Part shown: one piece after another, positions 46,021 to 54,968 of the stretch
How the letters are laid out: the number at the start of each line of letters is the position of its first letter
Position numbering within the stretch: the first letter of the stretch is position 1
NCBI GenBank assembly: GCA_910579035.1
Contig: CAJTSR010000002.1
Span: forward strand, 103,322 to 167,321
DNA from: an uncultured Muribaculaceae bacterium
Lineage (GTDB): Bacteria; Bacteroidota; Bacteroidia; Bacteroidales; Muribaculaceae
Direction of reading: 5' to 3'
Length of the DNA stretch: 64,000 nucleotides
The notes under the pieces: model-generated
Database searches by the model: none
Seen by the model: the letters and a program-made list of their open reading frames with translations, nothing else
Told to the model about the DNA's origin: nothing
Translations under genes and position numbers: made by a program

Positions 46021-48239
46021 TAACGCAATGCGAGGCGCAATGTAACGCCAAAACGGCGAGGCAGCCCCCTCTGTGTAAAGGCATTGCCCATCGACATAAA
46101 GTAGAACGTATCGTAGCGTGTGCCGGTGAGGTTCTTAGCCCACAGGCGCACGCTCCATTTTTCGGCCTCGAAAGCGAGCGACAACCCTGCAAGACAATAA
46201 AAATTCTGTTTCAGAGTATTGGCCTCGTTCCAGTATATAGGCCCGGCGCAGTTCACATCGGCAGCGATGGCCGGAGTTATCCCCGCAAAAGCAAGCGACG
46301 ACGCGCGCCAGTTCACCTCGGCAAAGAGGGTGTTCGACGGCGCGTATGGCACGCGGCGCCCGCGATAGTCGGCGCGTCCGTCTTTATAGGTCCTGAACGT
46401 GGCGTTGGTGTATCCATAACTCATACGCGCGGAGAGATCGGCTGTGGGCGTCCAGCGCGCCGTAAGCTCGGCGCCATAACTGCGCGTGCGTCCGGCGTTA
46501 GTCATAATGCGCCCCGTGGTGGTTCCGGGAGGGAATATGGTGAGTTGCTGGTTGCGGCAGTCTATCAAAAAGAAAGTGCCGTCGACCTCCAGACCTTCCA
46601 TCGGCTTGGAGTGAAAGCCAAGCTCGTAGTTGAAACTGTGCTCCGGCTCGTAGCCAACTATCTCTTCGAGGGTGTAAAGCGCGCTCATACCCATCTCGCT
46701 CATAATGCGTTGCTGCAGCACGTCGCTGAACATCTGGGTGTTATACCCGCCGGCCTTATAAGCCTTCGAGAAGTTGAAATACGGCTCGAACACTTCGTTC
46801 TCGTAAGCCACAGTAAGCTTGGGAAGAAACTCCACGAATGTGCGCCCGAGGCCGGAGCCATCGTCTATGTTTATCGGGGTGTGGGAGTACACCTCTCGGC
46901 TACCGTCGGGCAGCACGTGGTAGGTGGTGTAGCCGGTGTTGCAGTGGCTGCGGTAATCGATTGTTGTACGTTCGATATCGAGGCGCGCCCCGGCGTCGAA
47001 ACGCCAGCGACCAAGGCGGCAGGTGCTCTCGTGGTAGAGCGCGAGAGCCTTGTTGCCGAGCGTGAAATTGCTGCCGAGCGTGAAACGGCGGGTATCCCAC
47101 GCTATCGGATAGTCGGGATTCGCATTATTCCTGTTCTGCTCTATCAGCTTGGAGATGCCGGTGTCCTTGAATGTCACAGGCGCGTCCATATCGGTATTCT
47201 TGCAGAAAGCGAACACGCCGCCGAGCCAGCTGTACGAGCCACGGGTGCCGCGCGTAAAGAGGTCTTCTGTCACAGTCCACTCGCGGCGGTCCTGCGTGAG
47301 TGTGAAAAATTCATCAGGCAGGAAATCCTGGTCCAGGTCCATACGGTCGTCAAGATACTGCACCGACGTGAGCGAAGTCACCACTACCCTCTTTCCGGCC
47401 CACGCCACGGTGAGGCCGTCGGCAAAGGTAGTGCGGCGGTAACTGCAAGTATCACCGAAGGCTATGGCACCGCTCTCCACGGAGGCATAAGGATAGCCGC
47501 CCTGCCTGTTGGCACCGAAGGCGGCGACATTGCTTACCGAAAGCGCCGAAGACGGGCGCCACGCCGTTTTCCAGCGCAACGACCCCGAGTTTTCGTGGTC
47601 GAGCCTGCTGCCGTCGTATTCGTTCCGGAAAAAGCCGTCGGTATGGGCAAACTGCCCCGCCACGCTCATACCAAGCTCCGGAATCAGCCGGGCGTAGTAC
47701 GATGCTGATGCGCGGACGGTATTGGCGCTTCCATAATGCACCATGGTGCGCAGGCCTTTGGCACGCAGAGGCGACAGCGTGCGCACATTTATCTGTCCGC
47801 CCATCGTGTTGCGGCCGTTCAGCACCGACTGGGCGCCTCGCAGCACTTCGATGCCTTCGATGTCGGGCACGTCGAAGTCGTACGCGTCTTTATTGAGATA
47901 GGGAATATTGTCGACCGTAAGACCCACCACGGGCTGGTCCATACGCGCGCCGAGTCCGCGCACATAAATCGAGGACGTCATTCGCGAGCCGTAATCCGGC
48001 ATATAGAAATTGGGAGCCACCGCGCTGAGTCCTTTCACGGCATCTATGCCGAGGCGCCGGGCTTCGGCGCCGCTGACACGCGTCACGGCCTCGGCCGACG
48101 TAGCCCCGTCGGGAGCCTGCTTGACACCAAGCACTTCGAGCGGACGCAGATTGTGGGCGCGCGCCAATGTGTCGGACTCCGAGGCGTATGGCGTAAATGC
48201 GCCGACAAGGGTAAAAACCGCAAACAAGCTCTTTCTCAT
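46020..48239 (-). CDS. TonB-dependent outer-membrane receptor (not SusC type)
   Basis: 739 residues. Signal peptide MRKSLFAVFTLVGAFTPYAS, TonB-box-like LEVLGV near residue 35, plug domain about 45-165 (SSIYVRGLGARMDQPVVGLTVDNIPYLN, EVLRGAQSVLNGRNTMGGQINV) and a 22-strand-type barrel ending VTLRLALR. It lacks the regulatory domain of SusC and has no SusD neighbour, so it is closer to siderophore, vitamin or metal receptors. Substrate unknown. It overlaps the ABC-F gene by four bases (ATGA). Confidence 0.85.
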   Translation of the reverse strand: MRKSLFAVFTLVGAFTPYASESDTLARAHNLRPLEVLGVKQAPDGATSAEAVTRVSGAEARRLGIDAVKGLSAVAPNFYMPDYGSRMTSSIYVRGLGARMDQPVVGLTVDNIPYLNKDAYDFDVPDIEGIEVLRGAQSVLNGRNTMGGQINVRTLSPLRAKGLRTMVHYGSANTVRASASYYARLIPELGMSVAGQFAHTDGFFRNEYDGSRLDHENSGSLRWKTAWRPSSALSVSNVAAFGANRQGGYPYASVESGAIAFGDTCSYRRTTFADGLTVAWAGKRVVVTSLTSVQYLDDRMDLDQDFLPDEFFTLTQDRREWTVTEDLFTRGTRGSYSWLGGVFAFCKNTDMDAPVTFKDTGISKLIEQNRNNANPDYPIAWDTRRFTLGSNFTLGNKALALYHESTCRLGRWRFDAGARLDIERTTIDYRSHCNTGYTTYHVLPDGSREVYSHTPINIDDGSGLGRTFVEFLPKLTVAYENEVFEPYFNFSKAYKAGGYNTQMFSDVLQQRIMSEMGMSALYTLEEIVGYEPEHSFNYELGFHSKPMEGLEVDGTFFLIDCRNQQLTIFPPGTTTGRIMTNAGRTRSYGAELTARWTPTADLSARMSYGYTNATFRTYKDGRADYRGRRVPYAPSNTLFAEVNWRASSLAFAGITPAIAADVNCAGPIYWNEANTLKQNFYCLAGLSLAFEAEKWSVRLWAKNLTGTRYDTFYFMSMGNAFTQRGLPRRFGVTLRLALR

Positions 48240-50005
48240 TCCTTTTCCGATAGTTCGAGCCAGCGGAGCTCTTTCTCGTCGATAAGCCCCTTGACTTCGT
48301 TGTAACGGCGCGACTTTGCCTCAAATTCTTCGGGAGCCGCCGACTCGCCCGAATTAAAGAATGCCTCCAAGGCTTCTTTCTCTTCCTCGAGGGCTGCAAT
48401 CTCGTTGCCAAGCGCCTCAAACTCGCGGCGCTCCTTGAACGTCATTCGCTCGGGACGTTCCTGCCTTCGCGGCTTTGCCGCCTCGGCTTTCTTCGGAGCC
48501 TCTTTCTCGCGTGCCTGCTGCGCCACAAACGCACGATACTCGCTGTAGTTTCCGGGGAAGTCCTTTACCACTCCTCCTCCTTCCATCACAAATATGTGGT
48601 CGGCGATATTGTCGAGGAAATAACGGTCGTGGCTCACCACGAGCACACAGCCCTTGAATTCAGCCAGATATTCCTCGAGTATGCCGAGGGTTATTATGTC
48701 GAGGTCGTTGGTAGGCTCGTCGAGTATGAGGAAGTTGGGCTGCCGCATCAGCACCGTGGCAAGGTGCAGACGGCAACGCTCGCCTCCGCTAAGCGTGTGG
48801 ATATACTTCTGCTGGTCGGGCACGGAAAACAAAAAGCGCTGCAGGTACTGCATCGGCGCTATGCTGCGGCCCTCTCCAAGCTCGATGTCGTCGGCAATCT
48901 CTGTCACGGCATCAATCACCTTTTTATTCTCGTCAAAAGATATGCCGTCCTGGCTGTAATAGCCGAAGCGCACGGTTTCGCCTATGTCCCAGCGGCCTGA
49001 GTCGAAAGGCTCGATGCCTTGCAGCATTTTGATAAAAGTCGACTTGCCGACACCGTTCTCACCAACAAGGCCAATCTTCTCGCCCCGTGCGAAAGTGTAG
49101 GTAAACTCATCGAGTATCACCTTGTCGCCGAAGCGTTTGCACACGCCCTCCGCCTCGAATATCTTCGACCCTATGCGGCTCGACGACGCGTCAAGGACGA
49201 TATTTCGCTCGCGGAGATCGACGCGCGAACGGGCCTTAAGCTCGTGGAAACTGTCGATACGGAACTTCGCCTTTCCGGCTCGCGCCTGAGGTTGGCGGTT
49301 CATCCACTCCTGCTCGCGCCGAAGCGTGTTCTTCACCTTGGCAAGCTCCGCCGTCATAGCCTCTATGCGCTCTGCTCGCCGCCTGAGATACATAGCGTAG
49401 TTGCCTTCCACCACATAAGCCTGACGGTTGTCAAGCTCTATGATTTTGTTGCATACACGGTCGAGGAAATAACGGTCGTGCGTCACCATCAGTATGGCCA
49501 CGCGCGAACGCTTCAGGTAGCCCTCAAGCCATTCTATAGTGGAAATGTCGAGGTGGTTGGTAGGCTCGTCGAGTATCAGCAGTTCGGGGTCGCCTATTAT
49601 GGCGCGCGCTATGGCAAGCTTCTTACGCTGTCCGCCCGAAAGCTTGTCGACCCTCATAGATGGGTCTGGCAAGCCGAGGCTTGTAAGCAGCCGCTGCATG
49701 GCGTCGGCATCTGTGGGGTGATTGTCTTGGTCCAGATTCTCCACGGCGGCTTCGCCAACGGTGATTCCGGGGGCAAAAACCGGCTCCTGAGGCAGGTAGC
49801 CCACACGGAGGTCGCGCCGGTACACCACCTTGCCGTCGTCGGGACTTTCCTCGCCGGCCAAGATTCTGAGCAAGGTGCTCTTGCCCGTTCCGTTGCGGGC
49901 CACTATACCTATCTTCTCGCCTTCGTCAACTCCGAAGGCTATATCGGCAAAAAGCAGGCGGTCGCCATAGCTTTTGCTGAGATTTTCTATGCTTAGATAA
50001 TTCAA
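48236..50005 (-). CDS. ABC-F family ATPase (Uup-like)
   Basis: 589 residues with two ABC domains and no membrane part. Walker A GRNGTGKST is replaced here by ARNGTGKST (residues about 36-44) and GENGVGKST; signatures are LSGGQRKK and LSGGERCR; Walker B is LLILDEPTNHLD and LILDEPTNDLD. A charged coiled coil forms the C-terminus, as in Uup. Such proteins act on ribosomes or branched DNA. The only possible start is TTG at 50005 (MNYLSIENLSKSYG): the frame upstream has no ATG or GTG before a stop at 50060-50062. It is co-translated with the receptor gene. Confidence 0.9.
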   Translation of the reverse strand: MNYLSIENLSKSYGDRLLFADIAFGVDEGEKIGIVARNGTGKSTLLRILAGEESPDDGKVVYRRDLRVGYLPQEPVFAPGITVGEAAVENLDQDNHPTDADAMQRLLTSLGLPDPSMRVDKLSGGQRKKLAIARAIIGDPELLILDEPTNHLDISTIEWLEGYLKRSRVAILMVTHDRYFLDRVCNKIIELDNRQAYVVEGNYAMYLRRRAERIEAMTAELAKVKNTLRREQEWMNRQPQARAGKAKFRIDSFHELKARSRVDLRERNIVLDASSSRIGSKIFEAEGVCKRFGDKVILDEFTYTFARGEKIGLVGENGVGKSTFIKMLQGIEPFDSGRWDIGETVRFGYYSQDGISFDENKKVIDAVTEIADDIELGEGRSIAPMQYLQRFLFSVPDQQKYIHTLSGGERCRLHLATVLMRQPNFLILDEPTNDLDIITLGILEEYLAEFKGCVLVVSHDRYFLDNIADHIFVMEGGGVVKDFPGNYSEYRAFVAQQAREKEAPKKAEAAKPRRQERPERMTFKERREFEALGNEIAALEEEKEALEAFFNSGESAAPEEFEAKSRRYNEVKGLIDEKELRWLELSEKE

Positions 50006-50103
50006 CTGATCGGTTTGTTTAGCAGAAGTAGCAAAGTGAGGTAGAGATAGCCAATAAAGTCAATATAAACGGTATTAAGCTTCAGCTACAGACTTCTAAT
50101 TAA

Positions 50104-50301
50104 TTATTTATCAACTTCCACGGCTCTGTGCAGCAAGTCGGCCAAAGCCTTTTTGGCTTTCAGGCGCCTTGGCTGTCCATCAGAATCGGCAAAGATTACC
50201 GAGCGTCCCAACCGGGCCTTTTCCAGAAGCATGCGCCGGTAGTTGAATTTTAGCTCGGATTCGAGATTCTCGAACAGAGCTATTTTTTCCTCGTGCGACA
50301 T
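50104..50301 (-). CDS. Small basic protein, partner of the zeta-like kinase
   Basis: 65 residues, basic and mostly helical (MSHEEKIALFENLESELKFN, then RMLLEKARLGRSVIF and LKAKKALADLLHRAVEVDK). No family is recognised. It overlaps the end of the zeta-like kinase gene by 22 bases on the same strand, which implies coupled translation. An antitoxin role is possible but the gene order (kinase first) is the reverse of epsilon-zeta. Confidence 0.55.
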   Translation of the reverse strand: MSHEEKIALFENLESELKFNYRRMLLEKARLGRSVIFADSDGQPRRLKAKKALADLLHRAVEVDK

Positions 50302-50855
50302 TGATTCTTTATTTTCTCGAAAAGTTCCGGATTAACTATTTTATAATCATGCGCTATCAGCGACGGCTCGTCGCTGTTGTCAAACATCATCCACGCATCG
50401 ACTATGGGCATAAAGACATCGAAAAGATTCTCCAAGCCCTTCCAATACCTGCGCCTGATAACATCAGGCGGTATATTGTGGCCTCCCTCGCTCACCCTTT
50501 TGGCCACACGGGCCTGCGCCATTTCGGGCGAGGGCAGCCAGAAAAATATCAGTATCACCTGATATCCCATGGCGTGGGCTTTCTCCACCAGATGGCGGTA
50601 GGTGCCGGTAGATAGCGTAGTTTCGATAGCGAACGATTTGCGCTCCCTCATAAGGAGCGATATACGCGTAAGCATCAGACGCCCCGCCACAAAGGCAACT
50701 GCGGCAGGATTGAAGGGAGAGAGCCCTTTGGCAATCTCATCGGCGTTGACAAACTCCCTGCATTTCAGTATTTCAGGGAGCACTGCGAGCGAAGCGGTCG
50801 TTTTGCCCGCGCCGTTACAGCCGCCTATTATGTAGAGCCTTGGTTCTGTGTCCAT
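50280..50855 (-). CDS. Zeta-toxin-like P-loop kinase
   Basis: 191 residues. Walker A is GGCNGAGKTT at about residues 11-20. Further zeta-family blocks are EFVNADEIAKGLSPFNP, FAIETTLSTGTYRHLVEKA and AQARVAKRVSEGGHNIPPDVIRRRYWKGLENL. Zeta toxins phosphorylate UDP-N-acetylglucosamine; many chromosomal relatives have unknown substrates, so toxicity is not assured. It has its own strong promoter. Confidence 0.8.
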   Translation of the reverse strand: MDTEPRLYIIGGCNGAGKTTASLAVLPEILKCREFVNADEIAKGLSPFNPAAVAFVAGRLMLTRISLLMRERKSFAIETTLSTGTYRHLVEKAHAMGYQVILIFFWLPSPEMAQARVAKRVSEGGHNIPPDVIRRRYWKGLENLFDVFMPIVDAWMMFDNSDEPSLIAHDYKIVNPELFEKIKNQCRTRKK

Positions 50856-50923
50856 AGCCTTGAAGTTTGCGTTTTTTATAAGAGGTGGTTGTAAACATTC
50901 GTAGAACCTCTCCTATATAAACG

Positions 50924-50954
50924 CAAAGATAACGATATTTGTCGGTTTGACAAA
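50924..50954 (-). promoter_or_regulatory. Consensus Bacteroidetes promoter of the zeta-like gene
   Basis: On the minus strand TTTG (50951-50954), exactly 19 bases, then TATCTTTG (50924-50931). This is the best full -33/-7 match seen in the window. Transcription would begin near 50917, about 60 bases before the ATG. Confidence 0.75.
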
Positions 50955-50966
50955 AGCACATTTTTC

Positions 50967-51022
50967 TGTCCGCACACGTCCGGCAGCTGTCCGAGCAGCG
51001 TCCCACTGTCCGCTTTCGGACA
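50967..51022 (+). promoter_or_regulatory. Candidate enhancer sites for a sigma-54 activator
   Basis: TGTCCG occurs at 50967-50972, 50988-50993 and 51007-51012, spaced 21 and 19 bp (about two helical turns). The last is part of a perfect inverted repeat TGTCCG-CTTT-CGGACA (51007-51022). They lie roughly 70-125 bp upstream of the predicted sigma-54 start, where NtrC-type activators bind. The activator encoded at 59803 is the natural candidate. Confidence 0.6.
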
Positions 51023-51066
51023 CTCACCAAAATCGCACCTCGCGACATATCAGCACATTACCCTTT

Positions 51067-51082
51067 TGGCACGACTTTTGGT
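51067..51082 (+). promoter_or_regulatory. Sigma-54 (-24/-12) promoter of the efflux operon
   Basis: TGGCACGACTTTTGGT matches the consensus TGGCACG-N4-TTGCW except that the -12 GC reads GG. Spacing between the two elements is right. The expected start is near 51092, 24 bases before the adaptor ATG. No TAnnTTTG box competes here. Confidence 0.65.
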
Positions 51083-51115
51083 ATAATATATGGCATAAGA
51101 ATTATCACCCGCAAA

Positions 51116-52366
51116 ATGGATAAAGAAATATCAAAAAAACAGCAGATGCGCACCCGCGCTGTCGCCATAGCCAAGATTGCCGTGCCGGTAGTGCTTGGAT
51201 TAGGTGCTTTACTATGGTTTGTCAACTCAGTGTCGACTAAAACCGTGCGCGAGTCGGACATCAAATTCTCCACTACAGGCCGTGGCGACATAGACGTGAC
51301 CGTGAACGCATCGGGCCGTGTGGCCCCGGCGTTCGAGGAGGTCATCAACTCGCCCATAGCTTCGCGCATAGTTGCTGTACGGCATCGTCCGGGCGACGTC
51401 GTAGAGGCCGGCACCCCACTTCTGGTGCTCGACCTTGATGCCGCCCGCGTGGCCACCGACAAGCAGGCCGACCAGCTAAGAATGAAACGACTCGAACTGC
51501 GCCAGCAGGAATCGAACGACAATACCGCCCTGAGCAAGCTCCAGATGGAGATAAAGGTGGGCGACATGAAGGTGCGACGCCTCGAAGCCGAGTTGCGCAA
51601 CGAGCGCTACCTCGACAGCATAGGAAGCGGCACCACCGACAAAGTGCGCGAAGCCGAGTTCGCGCTACAGTCGGAGCGCCTGCAGCAGGAACAGCTCAGG
51701 CAGCAATACGCAAACGAGCGCGATGTGCGCCGCGCCGCCGCCGATGTGAAACGCCTCGAAATAGAAATATCGGAAAAAGAGGCAGCGATGGCAGCCCGCA
51801 CACTCGGCGATGCCGAAATACGCGCGCCGCGCCGCGCCACCGTAACATCTATTTTCTCCAAAATAGGCTCGGTGGTAAACCAAGGTCAGGAACTGGCAGT
51901 GCTTGCCGACCTCGGCCACTACAAAATCGACGCGGAGGCCGCCGATGCCTACGGCTCCAAAATAGTTCCGGGCTACAGAGCCACGGTGCGCATAGGCGCC
52001 ACAAGCCTTGAGGGAATGGTGGGTAACGTCGCCCCGGTGTCAGCAAACGGGCTGGTGTCGTTCACCGTCACCCTCGACAACGACAGCTGCGAGCAGCTGC
52101 GCCCGGGACTGCGACCCGACGTGTACGTGAGCCAGGGTCTGAAGAGCGAGGTGCTGCGCATAGCCAACGGCAGCTACTACTCACGGCCGGGAAACTACAG
52201 CCTGTTTGTGCGAACCGACGAGGGGACGCTTGAGCGACGCGACGTGCAGCTCGGCGCGGCCAATATGGACTACGTGGAAGTAGTGTCGGGGCTGCGCGAG
52301 GGCGAGCAGGTGGTGATTTCCGACATGAGCGATTTCAACAAACAAAATATAATCAGCATCAAATGA
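51116..52366 (+). CDS. Periplasmic adaptor (HlyD/MacA family) of ABC efflux system
   Basis: 416 residues. One N-terminal membrane anchor (IAKIAVPVVLGLGALLWFVN, about 16-36), a lipoyl/barrel-sandwich half (DVTVNASGRVAPAFEEVINSPI), a long coiled-coil hairpin at about 105-225, the second half (EIRAPRRATVTSIFSKIGSVVNQGQELAVL), then a beta-barrel and membrane-proximal domain. It links the inner-membrane ABC transporter to the TolC-like channel. First gene of the operon; it overlaps the first permease by four bases. Confidence 0.92.
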   Translation: MDKEISKKQQMRTRAVAIAKIAVPVVLGLGALLWFVNSVSTKTVRESDIKFSTTGRGDIDVTVNASGRVAPAFEEVINSPIASRIVAVRHRPGDVVEAGTPLLVLDLDAARVATDKQADQLRMKRLELRQQESNDNTALSKLQMEIKVGDMKVRRLEAELRNERYLDSIGSGTTDKVREAEFALQSERLQQEQLRQQYANERDVRRAAADVKRLEIEISEKEAAMAARTLGDAEIRAPRRATVTSIFSKIGSVVNQGQELAVLADLGHYKIDAEAADAYGSKIVPGYRATVRIGATSLEGMVGNVAPVSANGLVSFTVTLDNDSCEQLRPGLRPDVYVSQGLKSEVLRIANGSYYSRPGNYSLFVRTDEGTLERRDVQLGAANMDYVEVVSGLREGEQVVISDMSDFNKQNIISIK

Positions 52367-53628
52367 AGATACTACGACACGTATGGCAGATGATGCGCCA
52401 AAACAGGCTATTCACGGCCATCTACATATTCGGCACAGCTCTGGCGATAGCCACGGTGACAGTGATTGCCGTAATATTCTGGGCCAAAGTGGCGCCCGTA
52501 TATCCTGAATACCAACGCGACAAGACCACTTACCTGCAATTTTCCCTGCTGGAACACAACAACGAAGGCTGGATGAGTTCGGGCAGACTTAGCTACGACG
52601 CGATACACAATCAGCTCGCAGACCTCCGGAATGCAAAAGTAAAATCAGCAGTGTACGACGACTGGGAAGACCATTACATACAGAGCATGACGGGCGAAGA
52701 CGATTTCAAAGCCACGGCGAAACCCACCGACACATCGTTTTTCGACATATACACCTTCAAGTTCCTCGCCGGAAAGCCTTTTTCCGATGCCGATTTTGAA
52801 AGCGGTCTGCCTGTGGCTGTGATTACCGACAAGACAGCCCGCAAGGCATTCGGCCCTACGCCCTACAGCGAGCTGATAGGCTGCGAAATATCTCTCGATT
52901 TCCGCAAGTACAAAATATCGGGAATCGTAAAGGAAGGCACTCCTACCGAGTTTTGGTCGTATGGCAATATCTACTATCCATACACCACCATACGCGGCTA
53001 TGAAAAATCGGAAAGTCCGTGGTTGGGAAATTATGAACTTATAATCATCTACGACGACCTCGACGACCTCAGAGCCGAGATAGAAAACATAGTGAGCCGA
53101 TACAACAATTCAACCGAGCAGTACACACTCTCGTTGTTCAACCAACCTGTGAGCCACACCGAATATGTGCTTGGCTCGCAAGGCCGCCGAGGGAATTTCT
53201 CGCTATTGGGCTTTATCAGTGATTTTGCGGGACTGCTTCTGTGCCTCCTGCTCGTACCGGCTCTGAACCTCAGCGGCATGATAGCAGGGCGTATGCGCGG
53301 CCGCAGCTCTGAGATGGGACTGCGCAAGTCGTTCGGCGCCACTCCCGGAACGCTTATGGCGCAGGTACTTTGGGAAAACCTGATACTGACCTTGCTTGGC
53401 GGCATACTCGGTTTTGGCTTCGCCTACATAGCGCTGAAATGCGGAATAACCGAATTCCTAAATGACGATATCGACAAAGTTTCTGTCGTGACCGACGAAA
53501 TGATTATGGCTCCGGCAATCTTTGCATTCACCTTCGCGGTATGCGCCATTCTCAACCTTATGTCGGCACTGATACCGGCCTACCGTTCGCTGCGTCGCCC
53601 CATTGTCCAATCCTTAAAAGAGAAATAA
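52363..53628 (+). CDS. MacB/FtsX-type ABC permease, type A copy 1
   Basis: 421 residues: one membrane helix near 20-43 (AIYIFGTALAIATVTVIAVI), a large periplasmic MacB-like domain, then three helices from about 283 with the FtsX signature MRGRSSEMGLRKSFGATPG. It has no ATPase domain, which is supplied by the separate gene at 54969. It is paralogous to the permease at 55642 (both begin MKILR-VWQ and share IYIFGTALAIATVTV and AKVAPVYPEY). Confidence 0.9.
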   Translation: MKILRHVWQMMRQNRLFTAIYIFGTALAIATVTVIAVIFWAKVAPVYPEYQRDKTTYLQFSLLEHNNEGWMSSGRLSYDAIHNQLADLRNAKVKSAVYDDWEDHYIQSMTGEDDFKATAKPTDTSFFDIYTFKFLAGKPFSDADFESGLPVAVITDKTARKAFGPTPYSELIGCEISLDFRKYKISGIVKEGTPTEFWSYGNIYYPYTTIRGYEKSESPWLGNYELIIIYDDLDDLRAEIENIVSRYNNSTEQYTLSLFNQPVSHTEYVLGSQGRRGNFSLLGFISDFAGLLLCLLLVPALNLSGMIAGRMRGRSSEMGLRKSFGATPGTLMAQVLWENLILTLLGGILGFGFAYIALKCGITEFLNDDIDKVSVVTDEMIMAPAIFAFTFAVCAILNLMSALIPAYRSLRRPIVQSLKEK

Positions 53629-53633
53629 CAGCT

Positions 53634-54926
53634 ATGCTCCAACTTATATTCAAAAATCTATGGAATATGCGCGGCCGCTACGCGTGGCTGTTCTTAGAGC
53701 TGATAATAATCACAGGAATCACGTGGTTCATAATCGACCGCACGGTGGTGAGCCTCTCCGACAAATACCTGCCCCTGGGCTATGACTCCGGCCGATTAGT
53801 GCGCGTGGCAATCGGCACGCTGCCCACCGACCACCCCGGGTATGCCCAAACGGATTCCGCCACCAATGCCGACAATGCCTACAGCCTGATTGCAAAGCTG
53901 CGGCGCATAGAAGGCGTGGAGTATGCGAGCGGAAACTCCGATTACATAAACAGCACCAACAGCATCAACACCGGGTATAAAACAGACTCTCCCTCCGATA
54001 GTATACCCAAATCCGTGATGGCATTCGAGTATGTGCCCGGACAAGAATTTTTTGAAACATACGGCATACAGGTAGTCGACGGCAGCCATAGCGCCGAGGA
54101 GCTTTCGGCAAGACAGCCGCCCCCGGGCAAAAACGAAATAATAATCACAGAATCGTATGCAAAACGCATGTGGCACGACGGCAAGGCTGTAGGCCGAAAA
54201 CTCAAAGCGCCCCATTCCGACGATGATGATGTGTCAACCGTGGTTGCCGTGGTGACTGACTTGCGCGCCAAATCATACTACCGCTCTAAAGATCTCGTAT
54301 TCCGGCCTAAGGCAACATTTATAAAAAACTCATTCGAGGTGATTGTGCGTCTGAAACCCGGAACAGACCAGGCCAAGTGGGCACGCGAGCTACGCTCCCG
54401 CTACAGCGACCTTCGCACCGGCAACTTCTATGTGATGTCCTCCACGCCTTTCGACAATCTGATAGAACGTACCGAATATTTCCAAGGCATCACAGCCGAG
54501 CGCAATGCCAACTTCATACTTGTAGGGTTCTTCCTGATCAATCTGATTCTCGGAGTCACCGGCTCGTTCTACCTCCAGACGCGCCGCCGCATAGAGGAAA
54601 TGGGCATACACCGCAGTTTCGGCGCCCGGCGGGGCAACATCACCGGCATTCTTATCGGCGAGGGACTCGCGCTCACCACCGTGGCGTGCATTGCCGGCAA
54701 CCTGCTCTACCTGCAATACGCCTTGAAATTCGGACTCAGCACAGGATATTCCAGCAGCTACAACAACACCCCTGACGGCAGCTGGGTAAGCAATTTCGGC
54801 GAGCATTTCGCCATAATCTCGATAATAATATACATACTTCTGATAATATGCGTGGTCATCGGGACATATATGCCGGCCCGCTCTATCAGCCGCATCAACC
54901 CCGTCGACGCCCTCCGCGACGAATAG
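53634..54926 (+). CDS. MacB/FtsX-type ABC permease, type B copy 1
   Basis: 430 residues from the ATG at 53634 (MLQLIFKNLWNMRGRYAWLF). An in-frame ATG at 53541 lies inside the previous gene and adds unlikely sequence. Layout: one helix, a periplasmic domain and three C-terminal helices with TRRRIEEMGIHRSFGARRG and the closing ARSISRINPVDALRDE. It is paralogous to the permease at 56914. Adjacent A and B permeases probably form a heterodimer. Confidence 0.9.
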   Translation: MLQLIFKNLWNMRGRYAWLFLELIIITGITWFIIDRTVVSLSDKYLPLGYDSGRLVRVAIGTLPTDHPGYAQTDSATNADNAYSLIAKLRRIEGVEYASGNSDYINSTNSINTGYKTDSPSDSIPKSVMAFEYVPGQEFFETYGIQVVDGSHSAEELSARQPPPGKNEIIITESYAKRMWHDGKAVGRKLKAPHSDDDDVSTVVAVVTDLRAKSYYRSKDLVFRPKATFIKNSFEVIVRLKPGTDQAKWARELRSRYSDLRTGNFYVMSSTPFDNLIERTEYFQGITAERNANFILVGFFLINLILGVTGSFYLQTRRRIEEMGIHRSFGARRGNITGILIGEGLALTTVACIAGNLLYLQYALKFGLSTGYSSSYNNTPDGSWVSNFGEHFAIISIIIYILLIICVVIGTYMPARSISRINPVDALRDE

Positions 54927-54961
54927 CCAACACCTACCCACCTACAAACATAACAACCTAA
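54927..54961 (+). repeat. 8-nt periodic CCACCT-type spacer
   Basis: After the stop codon, units CAACACCT, ACCCACCT, ACAAACAT, AACAACCT follow with an 8-nt period up to the ATPase gene. It is the same degenerate unit as in the spacers at 39359 and 59722. Confidence 0.45.
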
Positions 54962-54968
54962 AAGAACA

